Source: Vespa crabro
Lineage: Eukaryota; Arthropoda; Insecta; Hymenoptera; Vespidae
Reading direction: 5' to 3'
Length of the DNA stretch: 64,000 nucleotides
Assembly: GCF_910589235.1 (NCBI RefSeq)
Contig: NC_060960.1
Span: 3,566,839-3,630,838, forward strand
The translations under genes and the position numbers were made by a program. This document shows, in pieces, positions 1 through 16,135 of the stretch; position 1 is the stretch's first letter, and every line of letters begins with the position of its first letter. The notes below the pieces were generated by a model. It ran no database searches and was not told the origin of the DNA. It saw only the letters and a list, made by a program, of their open reading frames with translations.

Positions 1-48
1 AATATGTTGGACATTTCACGTTAATTATTTTGTTACTGTTTCAATATT

Positions 49-205
<157 letters not shown>

Positions 206-330
206 TTTTTTCTTTCTTCCTCAATTATAACACTTCTTATTTATTATAATTTCCATGCATTCATTCATTCATTCAATCCAAAATTACAATTTTCGTTTTT
301 CTTGACATTTTTCTCTTCGTATTTCTTCTT

Positions 331-332
331 AA

Positions 333-396
<64 letters not shown>
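331..396. repeat. (TA)n microsatellite
   Basis: TA dinucleotide run with one TG interruption. Confidence 0.95.
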
Positions 397-398
<2 letters not shown>

Positions 399-1001
399 AC
401 ATGTATATATCATAATGTATTCTCTTCATAAGTGCAAGTGACTTAACTTATACACAAAAGTGCAGTGCTAGTATTCGTTTGAAATATGACCTTAAATATT
501 TGGACGAATTCAAGAATTTTCGCCATCCTTTGGCAATTGTATCCGATTTTGCATTTGTTCGGTTTCATTCCCGATTAAAAATACATCATGTGTCGTATGA
601 TTTTCTTTAGGAAGCCGAACATAGGATCAAAATGCTTACAACGAATGGATTAAGAAAAGAAAACGTTGTCTTAAAAATATAATTGTACTAAAATATACGA
701 TGTTTGCATCTCTCTTTTTCTCCGTCTCTCTCTCTCTCTTTCTTCTCCTCTTTTCCTCTTCCTCATTTTTCCTCATTCTCTATTTGTTGCAATTACAATA
801 AAAAAAAAAAAGAAACGTCTAAAAGAATACGAAGGCACTGCTGGCTAGATCACGTATATCCTGTTCAAAGTGTACGACACAATATTAATTTATAATATAT
901 TCTTCGCGATCATCGTGGTTTAACTCGTTTCTCGATATTCCTAGGAAGACAATGAAACTCAAGGAACTCGAAAGAACGCTTGCTTTCGAGAAATTGTTGT
1001 A

Positions 1002-1007
1002 TTTATT
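1002..1007 (-). terminator. candidate CrebA polyadenylation signal
   Basis: TTTATT on the plus strand reads AATAAA on the minus strand, about 360 bases past the CrebA stop codon. It is only one of several possible sites in AT-rich sequence. Confidence 0.3.
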
Positions 1008-1367
1008 ACGATCGTGACGAGATCGTCTGTAGTTTATTCGCAATTCGAAGGGAAGACTTGACGAGCCTAACAACATTGCACCAATCCCAAAAACTAAATC
1101 TTCCATCGACATCAAAATCCTTGGAAAAATCAACGTACAGTCACTTTTGTTGTTTTTCTAAGTTTCAATGTTGACGATTATCGATCAACTGCCATTAACT
1201 ACTTCTAATGTTTTCTTTCATTGGAATTAAAATTTAAACGTAAATACTAATCTCAATTCTACATTAGAAGATAGAGGATAACTAGCCCGGAAAAAAACAA
1301 AAAGAGCTACATTTTCCAAATCGACGACAACGAATCAGCAAAATCTTGTTTCCCATCAAGACAAAAG

Positions 1368-1795
1368 CTAAGACGATTGGAGCTGCAGAAGTGCTTGAAG
1401 GCGTTGCAACTCTTTCAATAGTTCACGATTCGTGTCTTCCAATACTGTCAAACGATCCTTGTATGAAGAATTTTCGTTTGTCAACATGGTGACTCGCCTT
1501 TCTAGGCCGTCCATATATTCCTTTTTCTTTCTTCGTGATTCTTGTGCCGAAATCTAAGAAGAGAAAAATTATTTTATGTGTGTAAACACATATAAAATAA
1601 TAATCCCTTAATAATTTCGTCGATAATATAAATAAGAAATTATCATCATACCTTATTCTTTATTTTTCTGCGTACTTTCTTCAAAGATTTCTCTTCCTGT
1701 TTTGTTAGAGGTAATTTGGTAGGTACAGGATAACCCTCAGCTATGAGAGTTCTTTTTTCTTCTTCTGTCAACGTTAAAATTCCGGTGGAACCTTT
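1368..1795 (-). other. CrebA: CrebA bZIP exons
   Basis: Exon 1652-1795 encodes the CREB3-family block before the basic region (KGSTGILTLTEEEKR to RRKIKNK). Exon 1368-1553 continues with ISAQESRRKKKEYMD and a zipper ending LQALLQLQSS before TAG. The 98-bp intron splits the basic region exactly between KNK and ISAQ in phase 0. Confidence 0.95.
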
Positions 1796-2392
1796 CTGCA
1801 ATATCACGAAATCAAAATAATACAATTCATTTATATTTAATATTATCGATTGATATTTAATTAAACAATGGGTCTTACTGGTTGGCAGGAAATTAAAGGT
1901 GTATGAATGGGTTGCCTTGTTGTATGTGTTGCATTGGTGACGTAAAGTCTAGGTGTTAAGAGACCTCTAATATTCTGAGAGTGCGATGAATTTTGAGAGT
2001 CTCGACGTTCGGGTGAACAAGAAGCTGACGCTGTACCTTCGCTATCTGAACTCGCACTGCTGGGAGGAGTTGGAGGTAAGCTTTGTCTAGAGGTGCGACT
2101 TCCTTCGTATTCTTCACATGGTATACTGTATTCTTCTACTTCCATACTCTGATAAATAATAAAAAAATTCTTACATTGTATTAATAAAGTAAATACAAAA
2201 GCAATATATTATGGATTTCTATTAAACACAAATTAAAATGATTTATTTTATGAATACATAATATCTAATTAAATTATATCTGTGTAAAATGTAATATAAT
2301 ATAATCTGATAATGATCATATTTTAGAGAACAAAATTCCTATATTCTCTATATATTGAATCTTTTTTATAATAAATTAAATATAATTAAAAT

Positions 2393-2438
<46 letters not shown>

Positions 2439-5400
2439 TGATTTAGTTCTAATAAAATACTAAACTTTTAATTGACTCATTATTATCACATATTCTATTA
2501 CTATTAATAATAATACATGAATATATCAAATAAATTGAAAAATTATTAATATACCTGATAATAATCCTCATCGTCTTCCTCGCTATCGCTCGTAGGAGCA
2601 AGTTGATTTCTAGAAAAGTGTAGATTTTGTGGCGATACCATTGTTATCGTACTTTTATCATCTATTGTAGAACTCGACGAAGGACAGGGCGTACAAGGAC
2701 TACCGGGTGCACTGAGCGGTTCGCCTTTAATTTCGGAATAATCGCTATCTTCAGGTACTACATTAGGTTTCTTCAAAATTACAGTCGAGGTATAAGTTGT
2801 TTGAAGGGGTAAAGGTGACGATTGATCCTCGTTTCGGGATGAATTCATTGAAATTGCTAGAAAGCACTCATCTTCCATATCTGCAATTAAAAGTCAATTA
2901 TATTCTGTTCATGATGCAATAAAACAAAACGTAATAATATAAATATAGTATTAATTATATCTACTTATATTATTTTATATATGTTCTATATGTTCTGTAT
3001 ATACATTTATTTCTATAGGTATATAAATAAATTATTAAACATTCCTATTTTGCGACTATGACATTTGTAGTGTCTATTTTAAATGTACTCTACATACAAT
3101 TTAATGCATATATATATAATGCATATAAACATATAAATATGTATGATACATATAATACTTTCATTACAATCAATTCAAATAAAATAAAATCCTCAGAAAA
3201 AAAGTTCCTCGAATTCTTTCCATAATTTCATGCTTTTCAAGTCGAATACAAATAATAACATATCCTCACCATCGAATCTCGGCCGGATATCCAAAGATTT
3301 GTTGTGATCCAAATTATTTGAATCAATAGAAGAAATGGTGTTGACCGCCATCGTACCAGCCGTACTGGTAGAAGGTACAGAACTTTTCGCTGTACAAGGA
3401 TTGGTCCCAGAAGTTGCTGGACTCGGTGGAGGACTGGAAGCCAGTAAACTATAACTATGTTCGGATTTTATAGGACGTGGTCCACCTAACGCAGCATCTG
3501 TCATCAAACGATCTCTCAGGACGACACTCAAGGATGATTTGTCCCTGAGGCACAAAACGTTACCCCATTCCTCTTCTCTCGACGTCATTGATACGTCCTG
3601 CCCAAGTCCCTAAAAAAAATTTTATTATAGAAACAACTTTAAAAATGAAAAAAATTACCAACGTGTCGAACAAACTCACTTGTGATATATAATATAATCG
3701 AACAACGTGACCAATTGCCGTAACATTCATAATACACACATCGGCTTTATCAGGCTATTTCATATAGGAAATATTGCCGATAACGTTTATCGATTGATAT
3801 TTCAAGTATTCCAACCGTCAAAGCAGTAACTTTCGATTCTAAGTTTAATCATCGTTTTTTCTTTTTTGTTTTGTTTTTTGTTTCCTTTCTTTTTTACGAT
3901 TTTAGATTATAGTTTAATATAGTGATAGTAACATTATGTTATTTTATTAATGCAATTCATGAATTATTTATATAAATATTAATTAACTGTTAATATACCA
4001 ATGAAAACGTTTCTTCTTAATTAACGACGATATATTTATTACGATATAATTCCAGGTCCGAAAGTAAAAGGATTATGAGATCGTTTTTATTATAAATTAT
4101 TAACTGGTAAGATAGATAGGATATCTAAATCGAAATATTATATAAAAGTTACTTAAAGACCGTGTTATTATTAAACCATAGATTATTACTTGAACTTTTA
4201 TGACAAGTAAAATTATATTTTCGTTATTATTACTTTCACGAAAAGATTTCGAAGAAATCATCTTCCTTATTATATTTAAAAAAAGAAAAAAAAATAGATT
4301 TATTAACGAAAGACTATCGATAAATTGGTAAAAAAAGATAAAAAAAGCGATGAATTTATATATATTGAGGTCAGTGCACTGTCAAAATGCGGACGATTGC
4401 TTTCCACATGGCTCTATTTCCTCTTCTTTCATCGATAAATTTATCCGAAAAGTCTAAATCGAAAATAGAAATGATCGAATCAAAGAAACGAAGAGAAAGA
4501 GAAGAGAAAGAGAGAGAGAGAGAAAGACTTCGACAACATCTGTTTTGAATATAACTTTGAGAATATTTAATTTTGAAAAATGATAGAAGATATAAACTAT
4601 TGATAATGATTGATAGACTCAAAACAAGGTATCAAGGACCTATGATTATACGATCTGTTTACGACGTCAAACATTCGTAAGAAGAAGAAGAAGGACGTTG
4701 ACAGACGAGACAACTATGATGACCGGTCAAGTTGAAGGTCGGACAATAGCCAACAATACCCAAGAAGGAGAAAAGAGGGCATCAGAACTTCCGAAGCATT
4801 ACGAAGATATGCGATACCTTTTTCGTCTTCTTTTTCTTCTTCTTCTTTAGGATGTAGAACTAACCGGGAGACCTTCTTGAAAGAAAGGAAGGGGAACTTA
4901 GCCACCACGAGTGAGCAATGCGGAACTCGACTACCTGCCAAGGTCAAAGCTTCTCCCATCCCATATTTTTTTTCTTCTCTCTTTCTCTCTTTCTCTTTTT
5001 CTCTCTTTCTCTCTCGTGAAACATTTCACAGTTTCTTTTTATGCGTCTCTAATAAAGAAAGAAAAAAAAAGAAAAAAGCTTTTTGCTTGAAACGGACATT
5101 TTTTTTTATTCAATCTCCTTTTAACAATTTTTTATATATATATATATATTTTTTTTTAAGAGAACACGTTTCATAATTTTTACTTCTTTTTTTCTCGTAA
5201 TATACAAGTTTCCAGTGATAATGTTTAATTGTTATTTATGTTAATAAAATAGAAACTTTTACATAATAAAAATTGTAAAAAACAAAGTTTATTTTAAATG
5301 TAGAAAATATTTTATAAAACATTAATCTTAGTCGAATATTATTTTATTATCTTATAATTGACGATTGATTCTCTGATAAAAATTCACGATCTCCGTCTGA

Positions 5401-8168
5401 TCAACATAGAAAACGAAAAAAAACAGAAAAGAAAAAAGAAAGAAAAGGAAAGAATAGAAAGCAATCTTCGTTTTGAATAATTCGAAAAAAACATTATTCT
5501 TTCATCAGTCGATATAAATTGATAAAATTCTTACTCATTATCATCAACACGTGATATAAAAATAATTAACAATAATTATTGATGAAATATAATATTGATA
5601 ATAATCGATAATACTTAAAAGTACGTTTATTTCGAGCACGTTTAAAGTTCTCAGGTAAAACCTTATATTTTTTTTCTTCTTCTTCTTTTTTCTCGTGTTC
5701 AGCCAATCGCTTCGATTTCGTTACGGATCGTGGGATTGAGCGTGGATCGGGCAAGAATTGGTGTCACTGATCGCGGAGCAGAGACCTTTGCTCGCACAAG
5801 CGGACGAAAGAACGAACGAACGAACGAATGAACGCGAGAACGCGCGTAAGGAGCTCCTGCATTCGCGAACAATGCGGAAGCCGGCCAGATGTCAAGGTCA
5901 CGATAAGGTTTTGTTTTTTGTTTTCTATTCGATTTCCCTCTCTCTCTCTCTCTCTCTTTCATTTTTTTTTAATGCATCCTTCATTTCATTTTGATAAATA
6001 ATCTTACTACCACTTCTCGTCCCAAATAGAAACAAAAAAAAATAAAAACTATCGGTTATTTAAAATAAGTAATAATTAAAATAACAATTAATTTGACTAC
6101 AGAGATATTTGATTTCAAAATTAATTTTATATTACAAAGATATAGTAATAAATAATCAATCGACATTTGTATTATATCTATAATATAGTTTACTTTTTTT
6201 TAAGATAGATTATTATCTACGTTTTATTATATTAGTTTTGTATTATTTTCAATTATTCAATGTACTGACAAAGGAACTTCGTCCCATTTTAATTTATATT
6301 TATTTTTTTTTAAATTAAATTTTTTTTTTGCTTTTCATACTTGGAAAATTAAATTTTATATTATTTTTCTCTTTTACGTTCGTTTTCGTCATTCATATCT
6401 TCTTCTTAATCGCTTCTAAATGATTATTTCATATCTTCTACTTTTTATTTCCCCCGGAAACGACATAAAAGCAGTGATATCTGGCATTACCTTCTCAAAT
6501 TTAACACGTTACTGTCCAACACTTTACAGTTATAATACGATACAACGTGATAAGGTATACCGAAATTTATTCCTTCATTTAATTAACATTTAATAATAAA
6601 TGAATTTTTTACATTTCTATAGCATATAATACATAATGCATAATAATGTAATACTATACTATGTATACTGTATGTATACTATAGATAATCTATAATATTC
6701 AATAATATATTCTATAGTATATACATATATAGTACATAAAAAATAAAAAATAAATAACGGAAAAAAAATGGGAGGCGATTTTTAAGAGCGGCTAATAAAA
6801 AATTTGTTATATATGTATAATTATATATGACCAGACGATAATGTGTTAATAAAGATTCCATACAGGCCTAAATATACCGTTAAAAACTACTATGGCGACA
6901 CGTTTTATACGTAAGTATTTACGTATGTCTTCGTACCTACTCCAAAGAAGAAAAGAAAGAATTTGCATCCTCACACTTTGCATACTAACTCCATCACCTT
7001 TAAAACTTTTTTTATGTGAGTAAATGTAAGTTTAAAAATAACAAATCGTCTTTCCAGCAGACAGACGAAGATTTTCTTTTTCGTTATTTATTATTAATCT
7101 TTAAATGGAATTTATTCATATGAAAATAAAAGATTCATCCTATAAAATTCATATAATTCAATAGATTTAAATTTAACAAAAGTAAAAATTTTTTCTTTTA
7201 AAAATAATAACAATAATAAAATTAATTTGGATAAATTAAAATCAAAAAGTATGAGAAATCATTTTTCCTATAAGATAAAAATCTATGCGGTGTAATACTA
7301 TCATACAAGTTTATGGAAAAAAAGTAATAGAAAGGTATTTCGATTGGAATCTTTCCTAGCATACAATTACGACTTCGTCATGGCCATCATCGATCTCCAG
7401 TGAAGAACATTTCGATGAGGTTAGAAATACAAATGCAACGGTAAATTTCCACCAAGCTCTTTTGCTGAATAAACATATTTTCGAATATTGAATTAACTTC
7501 TCCGAAAGTGATATTATAATCGTATAGATCGATAAGAGTTAACGATATTGTAGATCATCTTTTTTACCGACGGAGTGACGGAAAAAAAAGAAACTAATTT
7601 TTCTTTTTCTTTTTCTTTTTCTTTTTCTATGTAAATGAATATAAAAAAAAAAGAAGAAATTAATATTTATGATCGAATTTGTTTCCTATTTAAAAAAAGA
7701 ATCATACAATGTAAAATGTACAATATAATTTATATTACTATTATAACAATCTATATAAAGTAATACTTTGTAAAATACCTGTATACATCAGTATACCTTC
7801 ATTTTTTAACTTTTCCTCTGTTTTCTACCTATAACAATATTAATAGTTAATTTATATTCAAATATTAATAAATACGTAACGTTATAAAGTATTAATATAC
7901 ATGATTATTAAGAAATTACGAGAAAATATAATTTTTTGGTCTAATCAAAAATCTTAAAAAATCTTTATTATCAATAAAAACAGAATTTATATCTAATCCT
8001 TCGATAAGCATTTTACATTACGCTATAGAATAAATGTACAATTTCTATCATTTATAATTAGATCTTGAAAAAAGTTTCATCTTACCCACTATAATCAACG
8101 TAAAGATTGAGTGAGAGATAAAGAGAAAGAGAGAAAGAAAAAGAAAAACATAGAGACAGAGACAGAAC

Positions 8169-8204
<36 letters not shown>

Positions 8205-8535
8205 GAAGAAGTGATGATGTTTCTGTGGTGTTGTAAAAGGTAGACTTTACCTGCTAGTACCAGCCTCGAAGTCACGAAAAAAGGTGAACGGCCTCAAGAA
8301 TCTCATCCAAACCGTAGTACCGTCACTTTGTCTACTTTCTTGCAGGTTAGATGAGAGGACGACAACAAGTCTTTCTCTCACTTATCTTTCTATCTCTCTA
8401 TCTATCTATCTACCTTTCTCTCTCCCTCTCTCCCTCTCTCTCTTCCTCTCTCTTTCTTTCCTGGCATAAGTATACAACTCGTTTCAAAACCAGATTTCTT
8501 CTTAACGTAGAACCGTTCTGGTAAACGTCAGATTT

Positions 8536-8586
<51 letters not shown>

Positions 8587-9387
8587 TTTCCCTGAACATT
8601 GAGAAACACAAGGAAACCCATATAACGAAAATGATCGATCTTTCCTTTAGTTTTCTACATTAGAATTCCATTTCATCAATGAAGGTCGTTTTCTGAGATA
8701 TCGATCTTGATATAAGTAGAATTGTGACCTTTACGGTTTTTACACTGACACTACAAACAATAATTTTCCTTTTTTTTTTTTTCTTTTTTTCGAGATCTCA
8801 AATTGACAATTCAAAAGGAATATAATGAACAAGTGGAAATAAATTGAGAGAAATATGAAAGATATGTAATATGTTGTGTGTGTATGTGTATGTATGTGTA
8901 TATTATATATATAGTTATCTAATGATTACTTTAGTATTCTTCTTTTCTAATAAATTAAAATCTAACCGTCAAACCCAGTTAATTATTTGAGTAATAATCA
9001 AACAGATAATTATACGAGATAAACGTAATCTTATGTTCACAACTTCAAGTAGAATTATCAGAATCAAAAAATGAGTAAATCGTTAATTTGTTAACGATAG
9101 GATCAATGGTAAATGGAATACGATCATTTAATTATATTTGAACGATGACTGGAACATTAAAATATGATTACTAAGCATACAAAAAGAAACCTATGAAGTA
9201 TCGCTTTTATGACCGTGCTTAGTCAAAAAGAATCAATGTAAAATGTTTAACTGGCAATTGAATTTGAATAAGTCGACATTTTCCAAGCAACATGAACATT
9301 ATTCGTCTTCGATTTGTGTTGCATTATAGAATAACAAGCGACGAATCATTTAATAATTCCTTTATTTTTATTTCTCAATAACCTATC

Positions 9388-9442
<55 letters not shown>

Positions 9443-9967
9443 ATTAAAGTTTAATGGATCAGCAAATTCCCTGGCCAATCACAGCTGGTAAAAGTATTAC
9501 AAGCTTGTTTCCGAGGACACGTAAAAACGAGTCAAGCGATCTTCCTGCTTGATTTCCTACAAAGACTGTACCGTTAAGAAATGAAAATACTGACTCGACT
9601 TATTAATCGTTAACGGATGTTACTGACTAATGAACGTCACTAATAAGCGACTAACCAGCGATCAACCTGATCGATAACAAATAGAATAAAGTACTTGCTT
9701 TACATACTATCATTGACATTTTTTAAGATCATTAGTCTTTTATCTGACGTATAATTTATTTATAAACAAAATTAATTATTTTTATTTTAGAAAATTTTCT
9801 TTTCTTTTTTTTTTACTGTAATCCCCAAAATAGTTGGGAATCCCCAAACTAATTCAATTAGGAATTATGAGGACACACTTTATCAATACATCAATACATA
9901 CGTAGCAAATAAAACGAAGCTTACTTATACGATGTAATTTAAAAATAAAAATTCTTCCCATCTTCTT

Positions 9968-10005
<38 letters not shown>

Positions 10006-11322
10006 GTGTGTGTATGTGTTTGTGTGTATACATAAAATTTCTTATCACTGAGAAACACGGTACAAGTATAAAAAACGAACATGCATTTCTATCACTGAAT
10101 GAAAATATCTCAAAAGAATTCGATGTAGTGTAAATTAATATAATAAAAAAATTAATATATTAAATTAATATAATAAGCAATTTTTTATAATAACTTATAG
10201 TTGAGCTTATTTTTTTTAATTATATAATCCTTAATCTATGTATAATTTCCCTATAACTCCTAATATTTTTGTTCAATCCAGATGAAATTTTATTTAAATG
10301 TTCTCTATGTTCCAACGAAAAATATAGCGTACTTAATTTATATTATATCTTTAGTAAATAAAAAAATCAAATTGACGATACACTTCATTCTAAATTAAGA
10401 ACCACTAGAAATCAATTTGAAATTGTCAATATAAATTAACATAAGTGAACGTTACATATTCTGTAAATAAAAATCTAATGCGCATGACTACATCGATAAA
10501 TATTAATAATATGACATTCAAAATCTTTTTGTGTTTGTGATTTCCCTATAAATACAGCTTTGTTTTAAATTATGAAATCATGCTTGATGGAGTAATATAT
10601 TAGTAGTTTCTAATATTAGTTACAAATATATATTATAGATACGTATTTTTATCTTTTTTTTTGTTTCAGACTTTTATACGTAACAGGTTAAATGACTAAG
10701 AGAAAGTAAAGGAAATTTATCGATAAAAACTCACGTAAGATAATTAAATAATTGCTTGACTTAGAATCACGTGGCGGCAAATCACAATTACTTCTTCTAT
10801 TTGCGTTTTCCCTCACACTAGTATACAGTATAACTCAAGTATACTTCGTAATAGAACAGATTTCTTTGTAAAGTTTCAGACAGTATGGCCGAGTCGACTA
10901 AATAATTGGTTCTTATCAATCGAGGTCAAGCTCAAAGTTGCTACGTAGATAAAGGAAAGAAAAACTCGTGAAACTTATTTGAGGATAAAACCGCAAATGA
11001 TAAAAATTACGTTCGTTTCAAACGATTATCATTTCTCGCAAACAATTCGTCCTCGTAAAAATTTACTCGTTGAATTTACATACAAATTTTGTAAAGTTTT
11101 CTAAATCCTTTAATGTTTATCGCCAAAATATTTTATTAAAAATTCGTTCTCCAATTATATTTAATATAAAAAAAAATTATTTTAAAAAGTGTAATCTCAT
11201 TAAAATTGTGATCCTAATCGAATGTGGTATATTGTTTCATTATTAATATATGATATTAAAGTTATTTATTTGCTAATGAAAATCTTAGAAGACTCTAATT
11301 TATAGTATAAATAAATAAATAA

Positions 11323-11353
<31 letters not shown>

Positions 11354-11833
11354 ATCTACCTAATATAAATACTCTCTTTTAAATAGAGCAGCAATTTTTC
11401 TAGGAAACAAAAAAGTAAGATCGACTTAGGAAAAAAACTGGACAAAGTTTTCTTCGAGGAGTTCGATTAAAACTTGCATAAGGAGAGCTATATCGTGGTG
11501 CCAAATATATACAACGATCGATGGTGCCATCGTTTCCGGAAGAAGCCGTCTTTCTACGACGCCTAACCTCGTCCTAATGGTATTTTATTGTTGCGCGTTT
11601 AGTTATACAAGAAGAAATCATTATACTCTTTTTACACTTTTGTCCTTTGTAACTTAACTATTATACCACATATATTCAATATAGTCAATATACACCTAAT
11701 ACTAAAATGATATCTATAGTGATTTAATGTCACAAACTCCTACACGCACTTTAATGTAGTTCAAATATCGACACGTAGTTTAATGATTCTTGGACTCTTT
11801 CGATATTTCCAATAACGATTAAATGAACTTTCA

Positions 11834-11890
<57 letters not shown>

Positions 11891-12834
11891 GTGTGTATGT
11901 CGATAATTATTGCTCTAATGCTTCTTTCTGAGAATGAATAGAAAAATTTTAGAAAAAAAAAATTTTTCGATGGTTACTTATAATGAATAAAAATGTAATT
12001 TTCAAATGAGATGTGCTGCTGCACATTTTTTTGAGGAAATATCCTGTATCTTCGTACGTTTTATTTTTTGTTCGATGAAATCACACTTTATTTGATAGAA
12101 ATGGTTGCTCGTTCTCTCAACGTTATAGATGTAATAGATTGGCGTCAAAGGTCACGGTACAGTGAACTCGTTGCAAATTCCGTCGATGCTTTCCAATTTG
12201 TCGCTCGTAGATTCGAATAAGAGGAGGGAAAGGAGAAGAAAAAGAAGAAGCTAACGGTAATAGCTGTGACGATGGTAGTGGTGGTGGTTGAAAAGGCAGA
12301 GCAAAGAATGAACCAAGTGGGAAGCGAGAGGATCTAGAAAGAGGACGCATAACAACAATTCTTTCTCGATCGTGATTTTATAAGCAGAAACATGTAAACT
12401 CTTCGATCTCTGACCTATCTTCGTCGGATTCAACATCCTATTTCTCTCCATTCGAAGAAATAAAAATCTATTGATTGATCTTTCGAATGATAAAATTTAA
12501 ATTGATCAAAAAAAAATATATATATACGTGTTTGTGTGTGTATATATATATTTTTTATATATTGCTAAATATTTCATTTCTCATAAATCTTTTAGATTAA
12601 ATTTAATTTTACCAAAACAGAAAAAGAAAAAAAACAGGAAGAACAAATTTCAAAGTTTTATTACGTCATTGAAATTTGTATTTATTTATTTCTTCTTTTT
12701 ATTCCTTTCATCTATTTATCTTCATAATTCGCGTTACGTAAGCTGGTCATCGACAAAGGCAATCGATAAATTTTCAATAACTATTGTCGTAACGATACTA
12801 CACTTTTCCAGATAAACACCAAACGCTATTAATC

Positions 12835-12879
<45 letters not shown>

Positions 12880-15800
12880 TTCTTGACTTAATTACTTGCA
12901 ATTTGAGAACCATCCATTAAATAGCATCATTTTTTTTTTCTCTGTCTTTCTTTAAAAAGACTCTTCACTGTATTATCATATTTACGTGGGCGACCATTTT
13001 ATTTTTAGAGAAGGCTCTGTTGTAGTTTTTCTTTCTCTTTTTTGAACACGATGTTTCCGGTAAGCAAGTCGACTCGCAAGCACTTCCGGTTTTGCGCCAG
13101 AACTCAGCCAACCGATACGTTCCCGTAGAATCATCAACCCACCCCCTCTTAGGATCCTCATACAAGTTAGTCGCATAGTCGACATGATTCCGGCGTAACT
13201 ACATACACAACTACTACTCTGACTTTTATCTTTAGCCTAATTAGATTAGATAGAAAATTACGAACTTGTACTCTGTGCCACACAATAGTTACGTATCGAT
13301 GTTGGTAATTTAAAATAAATAATACGTAACAATAATATATCTATGATATTCGATTTTATCACATCTATCTTTGTCTAAAATAATTTGAAATTGATTTGAT
13401 ATCACAGATAAAATAGAGTAATATAATATAAACATAATTAAGTAGTATAAATAGATATTATGTACATAAAACGTAGTTTACAGTACTTTTTTTATATAAA
13501 CTACGTTTATATAAAAAAAAAAAATACTATATTTCAATTATATATTTATTTTACTTATTTACGTTTATAATATTGATATTTATATAAACTACGTTTATAT
13601 TATATATAATGGTATAATAAAAATAATTATGTATAATAATATAATATAAATGTAGTGTTCTCTCTTATTATATTTAATGAAGATAATAAAATTTCAAATC
13701 CACATAATAAAATTCAAATCAAATTGACGCCTTATCTAAAAGTAAATTACTTAAAACTAATGTTTAATCTTTAAAATGACGTTATTTTCTTTTATTGAAG
13801 TCAAAATTTCATTCAAATCTTGTTCTTTTACTTGTTAACCGGAAGAAACTAATTAATTTGTCACGAAGAAACTTCTTTCATGCTGGAAGAATAGATAAAT
13901 CATTTATTTCTCATTCCTATTAAAGAAAGAAAAAGAAAAAAAAAAAAGAGAAAAGAAAAGACTATTATACTTTATTAATACAATGTCTAAAGTTTCCTAC
14001 CTTTAATCGTGTTATTTTATTTCAAACTAAAAAAAAAATTTCCTATCAACTAGATTCACATCGATGAAAAAATATTATCATTTTAACAAATTAAAATATC
14101 TCTTTTTTTCTCATCTTATTTTGAAAAATTTTTGTTTAAATTATATTTCTAATCAGTTAAACTATTGATCATGTCCATGTCAACCAATCAAAAATTGTCT
14201 CAATAAACAGATTAATGACATCATCTAAATTAATATTCCATAAATGATGGTCAGAAAGTTTTAAACTCGGAAAGAGATTTTTTTTTTGACGTGACACCAA
14301 AAAGAAACACCAAAGTGACGGTCACTTAAAATTCAACGACCAGCAGGATAAGATTTTTGTTATCAGCTTGTGATAAATATTCTAACGCCGTGCGAAGGGG
14401 AGAACTCATTTTTACTTAAGAAAAATAGATAAACAGAAGAAAAGAGCCTGCCTATCGTCAACGCCATTTTCTAAGTACTTGAATATCGTAATCTGCTAAA
14501 CGAACTTCTCAAGAAAAGGTGAAAAATCTCTTCCGTGAGTTTTCCGAGCGTCCTACTTTCGCTTCTTCTACGATGTTGTCGTCTTTAAACCGATTTCATT
14601 ATTCCACCGCGGAATCTTCTCTCGTTCTTCTTCGGAATTCCTGAGAATAAAACTCTAAAGTTAGGCTTAAGTGAAAGAACAAACTTTCAATAAAATCCTT
14701 GAATTATATACGACCTGTTTGCATTATATTGAATTTTACTGAGTTTCTTTAGAAAAAAATGTAATGCATTTTTTGTAAACTCGTTAAGCCTATAGAGTAT
14801 GACAGCTAAAAATAGCTATAAAAGATTGGATCTTTTTATAAGCTTACCAAGAGGCTCTGAATTTTCAAATACATATAGAAAATATTGATTTTGACAATGT
14901 AATATGACATTTTATATTTAAACAAATGTTATTCTCGGATATCAAAATTGTATTGATAATATTTTTTATAAAAATGCATCTAAAAATCAGATGTATATCG
15001 ATAATTCAAATATAATAAATATATTTATTAATTTAAATATTTAAATTAATTTATTAATTTAAAAATAAATATATCAAATATATTTGATATCAAACACTCG
15101 ATATCAAACTATTCTTTATAAAGCTGCTATAAAGAAATTATATTATTTGTATTTGTCAATTATTAATAATATAATATAGCATACTAATTTCTCTATACCT
15201 AATAAAAAATTCAGAGCCTTTTATTTAATTTATACGATATTATTCGATATTAAATAACGTGTAAATATTTTTTTAACCAATTCGTTAATATCTGATAATT
15301 TTATAACAATGATTTCGTAGATCATTTGTTTTGACACGCATGTATAGGAAAGTGGAACGACAAAAATCGAGATTTTATGAGAATAGAGTTTAAAGATGTT
15401 CCACTTTGATACGTAATGGGACATCGTCATCGACATTACTGCTTACGTCAGTGCTTACATCTGTCTCGAAAGAAAAAGAGAGGAAAGTAAATTGCTTTGC
15501 ATCGTCGTGCGGAGGAGGCTAAATCAGATAGTCGGCTTTCATCAAAGAGTTAAACTATGCACTATTTTTTCACGAATTCGATATCGATCAATTAAATCGT
15601 TTCAAATCTATGCTTTTTTCCATCTACGAACTCTGAATGAATCTGCTATTATAATATCCGTAATAAATTTGTTAAATTAATTTCTACATTTTGATGAATT
15701 AATTAATAAATTATTTAATTATTTCTTTCTCCAATTCGATCGATCTATTATAATGTATAATTTATGAATTAATTGAAATAATTTATAAACTTTTCTATAA

Positions 15801-16044
15801 TATCTATGACAATACTTTCTTCTCATACTTCTCATCCTATTTTGTAACCAATAATACATCTACTCAATTTCAGAAAATAATTTGTAATAAATACTTGTAA
15901 ATTGATATTATACCACTCTATACTCGAGAGATTAAAAATTGTATAAATTAGATTCATTTATTAGTTCTGTAAAAAAACTATATCTGAATTCCAGATATAC
16001 TTGTATATAATATATTATAGTCTCTCTCTCTTTCTCTCTCTCTT

Positions 16045-16135
<91 letters not shown>

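Noticed and set aside
885..1133. 82-codon minus-strand frame with hydrophobic patches downstream of CrebA
   Set aside because: Considered as an alternative membrane-span exon for CrebA, but it has no convincing acceptor, and its hydrophobic stretches are short and interrupted by charges.
11517..11534. Inverted repeat CGATGG-TG-CCATCG in the CrebA intron
   Set aside because: Six-base arms are too short to claim a structure or site without conservation data.
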